Positions 35,453 to 46,324 of a stretch of DNA of 64,000 nucleotides are shown piece by piece. Every line of letters begins with the position of its first letter. Positions within the stretch are counted from its first letter, which is position 1. Below the pieces are notes generated by a model. That model ran no database searches, was not told the origin of the DNA, and was given only the letters and a program-made list of their open reading frames with translations. The position numbers and the translations under genes were made by a program. Source of the DNA: Lepas anatifera (taxonomy: Eukaryota; Arthropoda; Thecostraca; Lepadidae); contig JAOTON010001915.1 in assembly GCA_034440635.1 (NCBI GenBank), positions 496,001-560,000 on the forward strand, given 5' to 3'.

Positions 35453-36558
35453 CTGCTCTCACTGCCTTGGCCATTCTGTTCTTAGATATGTTTGAAACCA
35501 ATACGTTAGCTACATGTCCTGTCAAACCAGAGTTCTTGGTAAGGTACATTGACGATTATGCAGGTATCTTCTCGCATGGGCAGGAAGCTTTGGATGACTT
35601 CCTTAGCTATATGAACAGTAGACATCCACACCTAAAATTTACCATGGAGCACACGGGTAGTGGGAGTGGGGTGCCCTATTTGGATACGTTAGTCACAGCA
35701 GAAACACACGGCCAAAGCACTAAGATAGAGACAGAGCTCTACATCAAACCAACCAACTCGGGAATCATCCTCCATAGTACATCTGCCCATCCCACGTCTA
35801 CGAAACACAATATTATCCGAAACATGTTCCACAGGGCTATGGATAACTCATCGGGCCCAGAGAAAGAGAGAAAAAGCGTAGATAAGATTTGGAATCTGCT
35901 TCTAAAAAATGGGTATCATGCAGGGCTTCTCAGGCGTTTGTTGAGGGAGGTTAGACTAGCTAGGACAGGTAACGGAAGGTGCAAGAAAAAGAAAGAAGGC
36001 TCAGATTCTTATGATGGGTTCTTGACTTTGCCGTACGTAGACGAACAGCTACTCTGTAAAATAAAAAAGGTCGTAAAGAAATCTAACCTGAAAGTACATA
36101 TAGCCTGGAAGAATAACAAGAAACTTAAGTCGTCATTGGTTAGGTCGGCCATTTCTAAGCCAAAATGTCCTGGGGGTCAGAGGTGTCATTTATGCAAGTC
36201 AGGTTTTAAAGGCGACTGCACACAGAAAAATTTAGTGTATCAAATAGACTGTAGACTGTGTAACCGGGATCAAAACAGGGCTCAATACGTAGGGGAGTTG
36301 ATGAGGCCCGTCCGATTGCGATTTAACGAACATTTGCGGGACGCGAAAAATAAAACTAGGAACACACCTCTAGGAGATCATTTCCTCGAGAAACATGCAG
36401 CACAGGTCACTCAGGCTATATCAGAACCACTTGAGCTAAAAGTAGTTCATCGGGCACGTGATCATCCAGATAGAAAGATAGCCGAATCCATAATCATTCA
36501 GGATCGTCATCCCAGCCTTAACGTACAAGGTACGTCCTGGCCTATTATGCGGGTCTAG
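35443..36558 (+). CDS. Penelope-like polyprotein fragment: RT C-terminus plus GIY-YIG endonuclease
   Basis: A 371-codon open frame. Residues 14-70 match the end of the RT palm, with the catalytic YIDD at 35-38 and the downstream FLSYMN..HPHLKFTME segment. PYLDTLV (78-84) and ELYIKPT (98-104) continue the Penelope RT and thumb. A Cys cluster (C242, C248, C251, C259) precedes the endonuclease: VYQI (265-268) stands for GIY, YVG (282-284) for YIG, followed by RLRFNEH (291-297) and a glutamate in KIAESII (E348). The RT fingers and first palm motifs are absent, and the first codons lie in the inverted arm, so the ATG at 35443 is not a natural start. Very few changes from the inverted copy suggest recent activity of the family. 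This copy cannot encode a complete reverse transcriptase. Confidence 0.85.
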   Translation: MCSTALTALAILFLDMFETNTLATCPVKPEFLVRYIDDYAGIFSHGQEALDDFLSYMNSRHPHLKFTMEHTGSGSGVPYLDTLVTAETHGQSTKIETELYIKPTNSGIILHSTSAHPTSTKHNIIRNMFHRAMDNSSGPEKERKSVDKIWNLLLKNGYHAGLLRRLLREVRLARTGNGRCKKKKEGSDSYDGFLTLPYVDEQLLCKIKKVVKKSNLKVHIAWKNNKKLKSSLVRSAISKPKCPGGQRCHLCKSGFKGDCTQKNLVYQIDCRLCNRDQNRAQYVGELMRPVRLRFNEHLRDAKNKTRNTPLGDHFLEKHAAQVTQAISEPLELKVVHRARDHPDRKIAESIIIQDRHPSLNVQGTSWPIMRV

Positions 36559-37065
36559 GATAGGCTATCACTTAACAGCAGTGGCTTAAGAGGTAAGGGA
36601 GGGATCAGCGTAAGTATATGTGTTCTGGGGTAGGACTTCCTTACATTATTGATAGTGCTATACGTATATGCTTTTGACGTTTAACTTTGGGCCCGATTTA
36701 CAGGCTGGGAAAAAGGGCTATGATGGTTGAATTAGTTTAGCTAGTCAGAAGTGATGGACTTAGGTCACAGGTAAGGCTCAGGTTTTTTTAGGTATTTTAT
36801 CTTTGATGGTGCTTTTCTGCAACCAGATGTATACTCTTTCAACGCTTAACGTTGGGCCAGAGGTACAGGCTGGGAAAAAGTGTTTATTAATGGTTGATCA
36901 GATTAACTAGCTCAAAGAGATGTTTTGATTTTAGGGGTACGTACTGGGGTTGGGGTTTTGAAATATGCAACTAATTATTGATAATACTTTTCTGCAGCTA
37001 GACGTATAACCATTCAACACTTTAGGGTTAACGTATGCGTCTTTCCACATTTAACCCTATTGTTG

Positions 37066-37394
37066 AGAGATCATGGCTCATACCTGACCTTAGGTTATCA
37101 ATATAAAAATACCCAAACATATTTTTAAGAACCGGTGAGCCCATTATGTGATATGAGTCTCAATCAGATAGGTTCACGCTGAGCTGACTTATACTTTCTT
37201 AAACTTTTTTAAGTCAGGTCACTTGGCCTGAAATGTTGACCTGAAATGAGATGACCTGACCCTGAAATTTTTATAAGAGTTGTAAAAATAATCACAGAAA
37301 AGGTATGCCAAGTATGGTGGCGCTGCGCTCCACCATTTTTATGCCATCTCTAAAAACGATGAGGGTTACCCACTTCCCCGCGTCAATACACGTG
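37066..37394 (-). mobile_element. T1-related fragment, reverse orientation
   Basis: Resembles reverse-orientation T1 from the ACCTTAGGTYATCRATAT region to a terminus CCCGCGTCAATACACGTG followed by TTAA (37395-37398). The other end is missing. Confidence 0.65.
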
Positions 37395-37398
37395 TTAA

Positions 37399-38085
37399 CA
37401 CTGTGACATTTTTAGTTTCATCCGCCCAGTGGTTTTTGATTTATGGCCTCAGGCAGTTTTTGGACGCAACAAAAAACTTTGGGATCGTGAAGACCTTTTA
37501 AAAAATTCAACTGCGTCTAAGTTTTAAAATTTTCAAAAACAATATAACTTTATCCGTGACCTACAGTCATGTCACGTGATTTTGACAACGATGGAATTTA
37601 AAAGTGATATATTTTATCCTTGAAAAATTGCATTTTAGGTGTTGACATTCCCTTGTAAAAATTTGAGTCCGATCTTTTCGCAAAATTGATAAAAGCATTT
37701 TAAAATTAGTGATGCAAGCTCTTTGTGCCCAAACATTGCATGATATTCGTACTAACATCCCTTCTTTCCGCTTCTGACTTTGTTTTTATCACCCCTGTTT
37801 TTACTGTGGTCTTCTGCGAAATACATGCACACAGATCTAAATCTCGTACAATAAATGTATTTCTCCCGATATATAAACAGAACAAACACTACTGCTGCTG
37901 AAAGCAGGCCAATGGAAAATATGTCAGGTATCCCCAACAAAATTGCTTTATAAGGAAAATGTCGAATAAAACTGGAAAATACCAAAAAGGGGGCAAAACT
38001 GAAACACTACAGGCATATCCAGCATGGAACAAAACACCCGCCTATTCGTTCTTCTCTGACAATCCTGTGTATATGTTTGGGTGGT
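37399..38085. other. Intergenic, downstream of protease gene
   Basis: AT-rich with no gene seen. A minus-strand TATAAA (37947-37952), about 135 bp beyond the protease stop codon, is the best visible poly(A)-signal variant; no canonical AATAAA is present on that strand here. Confidence 0.4.
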
Positions 38086-39678
38086 CTAGCTGCAGTAGGT
38101 GGCATCCTGAGTGTTGGACTGGATCCAGGGCAGTACCGCCGTCACCCTGGCGTACACGTCAGGGTAGTTGGGCACGGCGCAGGGGTTGCCGTACGAGACC
38201 ACGCCGATCAGCGCCCACTTGCCGTTCTCCTTCGTGACCAGCGGACCGCCGCTGTCGCCCATGCAGACCGACTTGCCGCCCGCGGGCAGGCCTCCGGCGC
38301 AGATGGTGGTGGGACGGACGCTGCTCCACCTGCGGCGGCACTGGGCGTTGGAGCGGACTGGCACCTGTACCTCCTGCAGGGTGGTGGCCTGAGGCTGGGT
38401 CTTCCCGGTGCGACCGAACCCGGTGGCCCAGGCGGTGGCGCCGGCGTACGTGTTGCCGGCAGTGGGCAGACAGACGGGAGAGCGGCGCGCGTCGATGGTG
38501 ACGGGCGCCGACAGCTTCAGCAGCGCGTAGTCGTTGCCTTTGACGACATTACCATTGTAGGACGGGTGAATGATGATCTGACTGACTTTGTGGCGGGACT
38601 CACCGTCCGATACGCCTATCCGGTGGTCGCCAAGCAGAACCTCAATGTTTCTGGCTGAATTACCCGCAGTGCAGTGAGCGGCCGTCAGCACGTAGCGGTT
38701 GTTGATGAGGCTGCCGCCGCACCAGGTGCGGGTCTGGCCACGGCTGACAAGGCCGGCCTGCCACCGCCACTCACCCACCGTGGCCTCGGCACCGCCCACC
38801 ACCCTGCTGACGGGACCGGCTACGCCGCAGCTGCAGCTGCCGGAGCCGCCGCTGCCGCCGCCGCCGCCGCCGCCGCCGCCGGACGCAGCAGTGATGGTGC
38901 ACAGGTAGCCAGATCTCACGAAAGAGTAGTCAGAATGGAATTTAATGGCGAGGGAGGACTGGCCGGAGACAGATGGTGCGGTGGTGCCGCAGAACTTGAC
39001 TCCATTAACCCGGAGGTAATCCCAGATGCATCTGCTGTGTTGCTCAAGATTGAATGCCGAACAGGAAATGCTTAGAGAGGACACACCAGAGCCGGCAGAG
39101 ATTGTGTACTCACAGTCAAAATTGGTGTCGTAATTGTTTGGATGGTTGGGGGACTTGATCGTGTAAATACCAGCTGACAGGCTGTGTGAGCCACAGGCCA
39201 GTTCGTTGGAGCCGCTAGTAGAGGCGGCAGTGATGGTGCACAGGTATCCAGACCTCACAAGCGAGTAGTCGGCATGGAACTTAATGCTTAGTGATGTTTG
39301 CCCACTTGCGGACGGGGCTGTAGTGCCACAATATCTGTCCCCATTTACCTCTAGGTAGTCCCAGACGCAGCTACTGTGCGGCTCAATGTCAAAGGCTGGG
39401 CAGGACAGACTGAGTGCATTACCGGACTGGGCGGAGACTGCGTATTCGCAGTCGAAATTGTTTCCGTAGTTGCCGGGATGGTTGGGAGACTTGATGGTGT
39501 ATGTGCCAGGGGCAAGTGAGTGTGAGCCACAAGCGAGCTCGGTGTATGGTGTAGCTTGATAGGGAACCGCGATCTCCGCCGGTAGTTTATTCTCTTCTGG
39601 AGGTGGCTTTTTCAATGAGTCTGGTGGAGGCTTGGCAGCTGCCACCACCAACCCGGCGAAAAACAAGAGTACTTTCAT
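38086..39678 (-). CDS. Secreted two-CUB S1 serine protease
   Basis: A 530-residue single-exon open frame. Order: signal peptide (about 1-15, MKVLLFFAGLVVAAA); proline/lysine-rich spacer (17-45); CUB1 (50-151) and CUB2 (162-264), each with six cysteines and sharing TIKSPNHPxNY and FCGTTAPS-type blocks, so probably a tandem duplication; a nine-glycine linker (267-275); then an S1 chymotrypsin-fold protease. Activation should cut after R292 to release VVGG. The triad is H335 (LTAAHC), D383 (NDYALLKL) and S476 (GDSGGP). The pro-linker C284 can pair with C403. The residue at chymotrypsin position 189 is Ser470 rather than Asp, and the 226 position is Asp507 (NYPDVY), so S1 specificity should not be assumed tryptic. 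CUB domains mediate protein or carbohydrate contacts. A role in digestion, sensory tissue or immunity cannot be decided from sequence. The start is the ATG at 39678: an upstream in-frame ATG at 39726 lies 5' of the TATA box. The protease half is much richer in GC than the CUB half. No intron or stop is seen. Confidence 0.92.
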   Translation of the reverse strand: MKVLLFFAGLVVAAAKPPPDSLKKPPPEENKLPAEIAVPYQATPYTELACGSHSLAPGTYTIKSPNHPGNYGNNFDCEYAVSAQSGNALSLSCPAFDIEPHSSCVWDYLEVNGDRYCGTTAPSASGQTSLSIKFHADYSLVRSGYLCTITAASTSGSNELACGSHSLSAGIYTIKSPNHPNNYDTNFDCEYTISAGSGVSSLSISCSAFNLEQHSRCIWDYLRVNGVKFCGTTAPSVSGQSSLAIKFHSDYSFVRSGYLCTITAASGGGGGGGGGSGGSGSCSCGVAGPVSRVVGGAEATVGEWRWQAGLVSRGQTRTWCGGSLINNRYVLTAAHCTAGNSARNIEVLLGDHRIGVSDGESRHKVSQIIIHPSYNGNVVKGNDYALLKLSAPVTIDARRSPVCLPTAGNTYAGATAWATGFGRTGKTQPQATTLQEVQVPVRSNAQCRRRWSSVRPTTICAGGLPAGGKSVCMGDSGGPLVTKENGKWALIGVVSYGNPCAVPNYPDVYARVTAVLPWIQSNTQDATYCS

Positions 39679-39687
39679 GTCGAGGCT

Positions 39688-39720
39688 CTGATTCGCTGCA
39701 GCTCTGGGGGGTTTTATATA
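39688..39720 (-). promoter_or_regulatory. TATA box and initiator of the protease gene
   Basis: On the minus strand TATATAAAACC begins at 39720 (TATAAAA from 39718). An initiator-like ATCAGA places +1 at about 39689, 29 bp downstream. This leaves an 11-nt 5' UTR before the ATG at 39678 and excludes the upstream in-frame ATG. Confidence 0.7.
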
Positions 39721-39997
39721 CCCCAAATTTGAAGAGTCATATTACCAAGTGTACCTTGGGAATGCTTCATCATCAATACTGCCGCTGTATCTGTGGAAAG
39801 ATGAATACTATATATAAGGCTTCGAACACTTACTAAAGAAGGGTTTAGCTGAATGACATTTTTTTATAATTATGCCATCCATATTTTAACACGCGCCCTC
39901 TGGGGGGCGAAATTCGCCCCCCTCCTGGTGTTCCCAGATAGCTCAAAAACGAAGAGACGCAGGACAACGAAACTTACAGTACATTATCCCTCATTAA

Positions 39998-41011
39998 CCC
40001 GCGCCCCACCGGGGTCCGGCACCACCTTCGCCCCACCGGGGCCATCGATGACCCCCCTCTAACTCCGAAAATATGGGGGTTAGCGCAAATCTGAAAGGTG
40101 CATTAGAAAGCTCGCGTGAATTCAGTAAGAAATTACTTCACATGTTTAAGCGCTCAGGTCAATGGTTTGACCTCCAGAGGTCAAGTTAGGTCACCATAGG
40201 TTATTTTCACTCAAATATGCAATGCTTAAGAAAACTGGGAATAACTCTTATGCCATTAGAGCTAGTGAGGTCTAGTAAACACCATTGGATAGAAAAATGT
40301 CAGACCTTTCTCCGTTATGTGAAATATAATGACCTTCCGCAAGAAGTTTAACCTCCAGAGGTCACCTCGTGACCTCATATGACCTGAGGTCATTTAAGTT
40401 CCGAAAGTGACCTTGCCGTATATCAAATGAAAGCTAGTGATGAGACATACACGATGGTGTTTGTTTCAACGCTCTAGCTTAATTAGGTGAAACGTTATTG
40501 CCAAAATACTTTTTGACCCCGTGTGACCTTGGATGACGTTGGAAAAGTCAAAGGCCAAATATGACCCCTGGGATCCGTGATAGGGTGTCCAAAAACGCTT
40601 TTCTGAGCAAGCCGAGCATTTGCGATCGTTTTTGTGGCTTTTCGATCATAAGAAAGCTTTTGCACATGCTTTTTAATGGGAGAGGCCACCTCGTGACCTG
40701 ACCTTAGGTCACGAAATCGAAAATCCCGGATATACACCTTGTAGACCCTGGCGGGGCCATGAACTGTAGGAAGTTTCAAATCGATGGAAAGAGAAACGTA
40801 GCTCTTATAGAGCTCAAAAGTTGAAGTGAGGTGACCTTGGTTGACCTCACCTGGTGACATGACCTTGGGTGATAAGGGGTAAAAGATTTCAGAGATGGTG
40901 TAAAATGATGGGGTGAGAGATAGAACCCTTAACCACGGTCCTGCGTTTCGTTGTTTTTCTTCTACCTTGAAAAAACCTTAGGGGGCCATCGATGGCCCGG
41001 TGGGGTGAGGG
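39998..41011 (-). mobile_element. TTAA element family T2, copy b
   Basis: 1014 bp between TTAA 39994-39997 and TTAA 41012-41015, with ends CCCGCGCCCCACCGGGG and the inverse of CCCTCACCCCACCGGGCC. The right TTAA is shared with the adjoining T1 copy D. Confidence 0.85.
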
Positions 41012-41589
41012 TTAACACGCGCATTGACGGGGGGCGGGTACCCGCCTCCCCCTCGGGTTTTTCGGAGAGAGCAGAAAAACGGCGGTGCGTAGCGCCGCCG
41101 TACTTGGTATACCTTTTCCCTCATTATTTTTGCAACTTCTGTGAAAATTTTAAGGTTAGGTCATGTCACGTCATGCTTTTATATAATTTGACCCCGACCT
41201 GACCTCAGGTCAAGTCAAATTCTTGATTTGACCTAGCAAGGTCAAATTATATATCATTCGATTCGGCTTGCTGAGAGGATTCATATATTTCAAGTTGTTT
41301 TGCTCTATCTTTACTTGTTCAGATGTAATGGCCGAAAAACTGAATTTACATGTTATCCCTATGACGGCATGTTTTGACCTCTCGTGACCTTAAATGTGAC
41401 CTGAAAAAAATGGTGCAAATGTTTTCGATGGAGAAGTAGATGGGAAACCCAACGCCGTTTACCGTTTTTCGCTACCTACCGTGGTTCTTGAGATCTTAGG
41501 GGGGGGGCGGGTACCCGACCCCCGTCAAGGCAAAGGTGGCTCAGACCCCCGTCAATGCCAGGGATGCGGAGCCGATAAAATTTTGGACG

Positions 41590-41735
41590 GCTCCGGCTCC
41601 GGCTCCGGTCCGGGGTTATGATTTCGGGTCCGGCTCCGGCTCCGGGTTCAAGTGTCCTAACGGCTCCGGCTCCGGCTCCGGGCAAAATAGTCGGCTCCGA
41701 CTGGCTCCGGCTCCGGCTCCGGCTCCGGCAATGTA
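41590..41735 (+). repeat. GGCTCC subterminal repeats, left
   Basis: Runs of (GGCTCC)n separated by short spacers such as GGGCAAAATAGTCGGCTCCG. The right counterpart at 50585-50722 has the same orientation, so these are direct, not inverted, subterminal blocks. Confidence 0.85.
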
Positions 41736-43096
41736 CCTATATCCAAAATGTGATCGACACGTTCTCAAGGGCGTGGAAGTCCATCAGATACAAAGTGATT
41801 ATGTATTTTTACGAATAAAAAATGGTGACTGGATGAACAAACGCTCTTGACCAGATGCCAAAGGCCAGTGAACCTCAAAACTGGACCAACCTACACTGCA
41901 GTGTATTCGTATAGCAAACTGCACTGCACTGTTATGGCAAACAGAAATATGGGTCAGTAGGGTCGTTCACTAAACAATTATTTCAATTTTCAGACTCCAA
42001 TCCACATTTTCCATTATTTATTCAATTCTGATTTCAATGAGCCACATTCCAAGCATCTACGACAGCGGGAAAGATTGCCTCAAAACGGTTAAATATTTCA
42101 TGGTTCAGGAGCGATTCGCCGCCCAGTGTTGCAATCTCCCCTTGTTAAATTGGCATGAAAAGGATGCATAACATACCAATAAAGACAGCGTGGCGTGTGC
42201 GTGCGTATAAGAGTGGTAGATGGAATTTAACATGCAGGCATTTACTTGTGAGATGTATTTGCAGCGCAATACAAATACATGCTATTCCACAAAAGACCTG
42301 CAATTAAATGGTTCAGCACCATTAGTACTCTAAATAGTACTCCACTAGTACTCTAAATCCCGACAGAACAGCAATGCCTTCCGGAGGCGAACCTTTCTCT
42401 GACAACATTCGTTGGAGAACGTCATTGGGGCAGGTATATTCTCCCTAGAATAGGACTAACCCCTATTCTCCCGAGGACTATTTAAGAGCTCTGAAACTTC
42501 TAGAAGAAGACCCGGCTGCATATTTTTACCCTTTAGATGGCTCACGAAATCTTCCACCAGCTTCACACTACGTTCTGTGGGATCGTTCACCACATTAAGT
42601 TCTGGAATACCTTGAAACAGGAGAAACTATACCAGTCACCAGCTTCTTAACGGAGCAATTTATGGTCAGAATATTTCAGGCTATATATTCAGGCTATCAA
42701 ATACCAGCCAGCTGTCAGGAGTGACAAGCTGGCTGAGGCTTAGTACCGAGCATTCATCGAGCTCTTCATAGCCTCTATCGGAAACCTAAGCTTGCCCTCG
42801 TCAAATGTGAATTTTTGCTGTTTTGACCAATTGTTGTGCAACTGGCTCCTTAAACCAAGGTGGTGGTTCTCACCAGCGAGACAGAATGTAACTTTCTGTG
42901 CTCAGATACCACAGCTGATGGCAAAGTGATTTCAGCACATTCAGGGTGATTTCTATATTATTTAAATGAAAGCACTGCACTGCATTTTATGGATAGCTTT
43001 CAGGCTCATCAAAGGCTCTAAAGCTGACTATCCGTGACGGAGGAACACAGATACATGGTTTAGAACCACTTATAAGGAAAGCCGCCAACCCTTCGG

Positions 43097-43250
43097 GGTC
43101 TGAGTGGCTCAGTCGGTTAGCGCTTGCGCTCGGCTCAGCAAATGACATTCTGTATGTGCTGGGTGTCGTGGGTTCGAGGCCACCCAGAGGCAGGATCTGA
43201 CAAGCTGCTCTAGCTCAAGCTAATTCTTTCCCTCTCACCTCTGATGCCAT
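43097..43250 (+). repeat. tRNA-derived module inside M2
   Basis: A box TGGCTCAGTCGG (43105-43116) and B box GGTTCGAGGC (43171-43180). Same module as at 10345 in M1. Confidence 0.65.
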
Positions 43251-43259
43251 ATGAGCTTA

Positions 43260-46200
43260 CACTGTAAAAAATTTGTACACCGTTGGTGCAACAACGCACC
43301 TTTAAAGCGTGGAGGGAGAACGGACGTTTTAAACGGACATGCGTTTGCCTAAAGGGTGTAACATGCACTGGTATCCAGTGTACCGACGCTCCTTAACCGT
43401 GCCTTGTAACACCTTTGGTGCGTTACCGTTGATCAAAAGAGTGTAACGTAGCACTTCTTCAGTGCTAGCTTGCTCTGCTTATCAGTGTATCGTAAAACCT
43501 TTCGTACTTTACTGGTTACCTATGAAGTGTAACGTTGCACTGCTCCAGTACTGCCCTGCGCTTCTTAGAAGTGTATCATCATACCTTTCGTGCGTTTGTG
43601 CTCGCTCAAGAGTGTGACGTAACACTTCCAGTGCTGACCTGCACTGTTTCCAGCAACGGCCATGATTTTTGTTCTGCAGAACTAAAATTCGTTACAAGTA
43701 ACGAACCTCTGAATTCGGAGATGGAATAGCATTCCCCGGTAGAAAGCAAGAGCTGTACAATCACGCGCGTTTCCAAAACCATATGTTTTGTTTCAGGCCT
43801 TTACATGACCTTCCCGAAACTGTCTTGCATGGAACGACTCGGAGGTAACACTGCAAATAACGGCAGTCTTGTATTAACGATATTACGACAAAATTCGAGG
43901 CAAATACTCCAACCACACTGATCACATAACCCAAACACGTATCCGGCCCGTTTCTGTCCTGCTATTCGGCCTCTGCACCGCACCGCAGGCCTCGTGGCAT
44001 GTCCTCCACTTGGCCTATAGCCTCATCATCAGCTTCACCACGTGGACCTGAATAGCCACCTCTAAACCCTGGTTAACCTTCCGGCAAAAGACGTGCTGAT
44101 GCAGGAATAGCGCCACTTTTCCCCCAACGCGCCAACGCGGTTTCGGGGCGGAAACTTCTGATGAAGTACCGGGAATTTGGCTCTCCTCTTGCCTTTGCGC
44201 TGCCACCTGAAACAAAGAAGGACTAAAATAAGCACTCAGTACTATTTCAGTTATCATATTAAGACCCCTTTTTAAAATAAATGAACAAGTGAGATAAAAT
44301 AGATATCCAGAATAATGAAGGACTCCAACCACAAACATAATACAGATCCCGGAATAAAAAATTGCTGAATTTTGATTTAAACTTAAACAAATATTCCAAG
44401 ATCGCGGAACGTCATTTTTCTATCGCGGAATAGCGATAGCAAACCACTTATTTTTGGATCGCGTGCCCAGCACTGGAAGGTGCAAAGGGTTTTTCTAAAG
44501 CATTTATTTCCATACAATGCCATGAGGATAGGGGCTAAGTATCTAAACTGGGGGGGGCAAAGAGCTAATAACATTATGTTTGAACATAATATCTCAGCAT
44601 GCCATCAATGTGTGCGTGTGTCTGTGCCCTATTTTTGGTTCGTTTAACCAATCTGCAGCATATATCAGGAGACTTGACCAGATGGTTGGGGAGCTTAAAT
44701 TCTAGATTGCAAACTATTACAGGTTTTGACGAGATCTGGTGAGGGCAGCCCTTTGGTAAATTTGCTGGTTTGAGGCAGCTTGTTCAGAATTTCAGGTAGA
44801 GGGAGGGAGATTGGGAGAAATGCATACACTTTGGGCATGGTATGATATGCCAAGAAGTGTAAGGGCAGCTGGGGATAGAAGTGACCTTCATTAGCCGTGA
44901 TGTATACGACAATGGTGATATTACGAAAATGCGCATGCAGCAGGAATCATTGTGCACAGCAAGAGCCAAAAGTCCCCTTTCTACTAATGAAACATACCCC
45001 CTTGAGTCCTGATATTGCCCCTTTCCTTCTGCGGTCCCCAGTTAAAATTTGAGAAAAATGCACTGCATAGAATCATTCAATCCGTGATGCAACCATACCC
45101 AGTCTTCCCAATGTATTGTAGTTTGTTGTAAATATTTTTGAAGTTCTCACGTGCCCCCACGCCCCCTGGATCTGCGTATGCGCTGAGGCCTTTCGGGAAT
45201 GCCACGAAGCAGCATGGGCGCCAGATGCTTGATCGCTCTTTGTAGGAAAAGAAGCAGGAAAAAATAATAGCCCACCCGAAAATATTTTCTTTTTGTTTGT
45301 TGAGGAAAACATAGTTTTCTATCAGCTATTTTTTCAAAACGTGCATGAGCCCCACCCTCCCCCGTCCACTCAAACCCGTAATGACCTCTGGCCGATCCAG
45401 GGGGAGCGAGGCGATCTCCCTGAAAACTACACTATTTGCCCGATTTTTTTCAAAAAAGTTTTATCACGACATGGGACGATTTCCCACCCCCTCCCTCAAA
45501 CAACCCAATCCAGATCCGCCACTGGTGAAGACCGTCCTGGTAAGACCATCTAAACAATTGAGAAAGGTAGGTAATTCAGAGTCAATTATTTTCATGCAAC
45601 GCCACGGTGTTGGTGGTCAAGTACCATAGGTTCAGGTTGCCTTACCTTATTTCCTCGTCTTGGTAAGGCAGAATACCTGCCAATGTCCTCGTGGTTACTT
45701 GGCAGGTAAAAGGCGCAAAATTACTCGGTGGTGCTGGGCTCTCTTGCTCAGTAAGGTGACAAGGCTTAAGTCCAAGCAGCTCCACTAAATAAATCGATGA
45801 TCCGGCACCCAGAATCCTACAACAGGGTGTGAGCTTGTGTTGTTAAGCCCTAATCAATAACTGATCGAAAAAAACAATAGTAGTATAGCTCAGAGCCCAT
45901 CCGCTCCGTGTCGCATCCTGAACCAAAGTGGGGAGACGCGTGCGGAAGTGGTGCACGTGCAGTAAAACCGACGGCGCGCGTGAGCCTAACCGTGCCGCGT
46001 TGCACCCTTAAAAAGTGCAACGTTACACGCCTCGCTTTTAGGCGATCGATTATAATAGTTCATGATACAACTCGAGCGTTTTAGGTTGCACTTCTAAGCG
46101 ATCTCGCATGCACTCTTGTGAATCTTCGTTGATGCTGGTCGGGTGAAGGGTGCGGCCTTACTCCCGATAGATATATGGGGCGTAGCTGTGCCTTTTAAAG

Positions 46201-46324
46201 CGCAGGGATAGCACCAAGCATACCACATGACTCGGAACATCTCGACAACATGGTACTGCTATGATTTCTTGACACCTGATAGCCGTCTGTGCTTGCACCA
46301 ACGGTGTAAAAAATTTTTACAGTG
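43260..46324. mobile_element. Inverted-repeat DNA element N (inside M2)
   Basis: 3065 bp with ends CACTGTAAAAAATTTGTACA and the inverse of CACTGTAAAAATTTTTTACA, followed by CCGTTGGTGCAA-type sequence on both sides. Flanks TATGAGCTTA (43250-43259) and TATGACCTTA (46325-46334) form a 9-10-bp TSD with one mismatch; an 8-bp reading is also possible. The region just inside the left end has several degenerate direct repeats of AGTGTAACGT..GCACT type, and the right side has similar words. M1 lacks this insertion. No transposase seen. Confidence 0.75.

Larger units (their letters stand above)
33261..37022. mobile_element. Penelope-like retroelement, inverted-repeat arrangement
   Basis: Two copies of one element lie head to head: 34078-35452 (reading on the minus strand) and 35645-37022 (plus strand), about 1.37 kb each and nearly identical, separated by about 190 bp. 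The proteins carry the C-terminal part of a reverse transcriptase followed by a GIY-YIG-type endonuclease, the defining pair of Penelope-like elements. 5'-truncated copies joined in inverted orientation are a known habit of this class. The element interrupts T1 copy H. Confidence 0.85.

Noticed and set aside
39679..39726. Upstream ATG extending the protease by 16 residues
   Set aside because: The extension would encode the TATA box itself (GYIKPP) and lies upstream of the inferred transcription start; the signal peptide begins at the second ATG.
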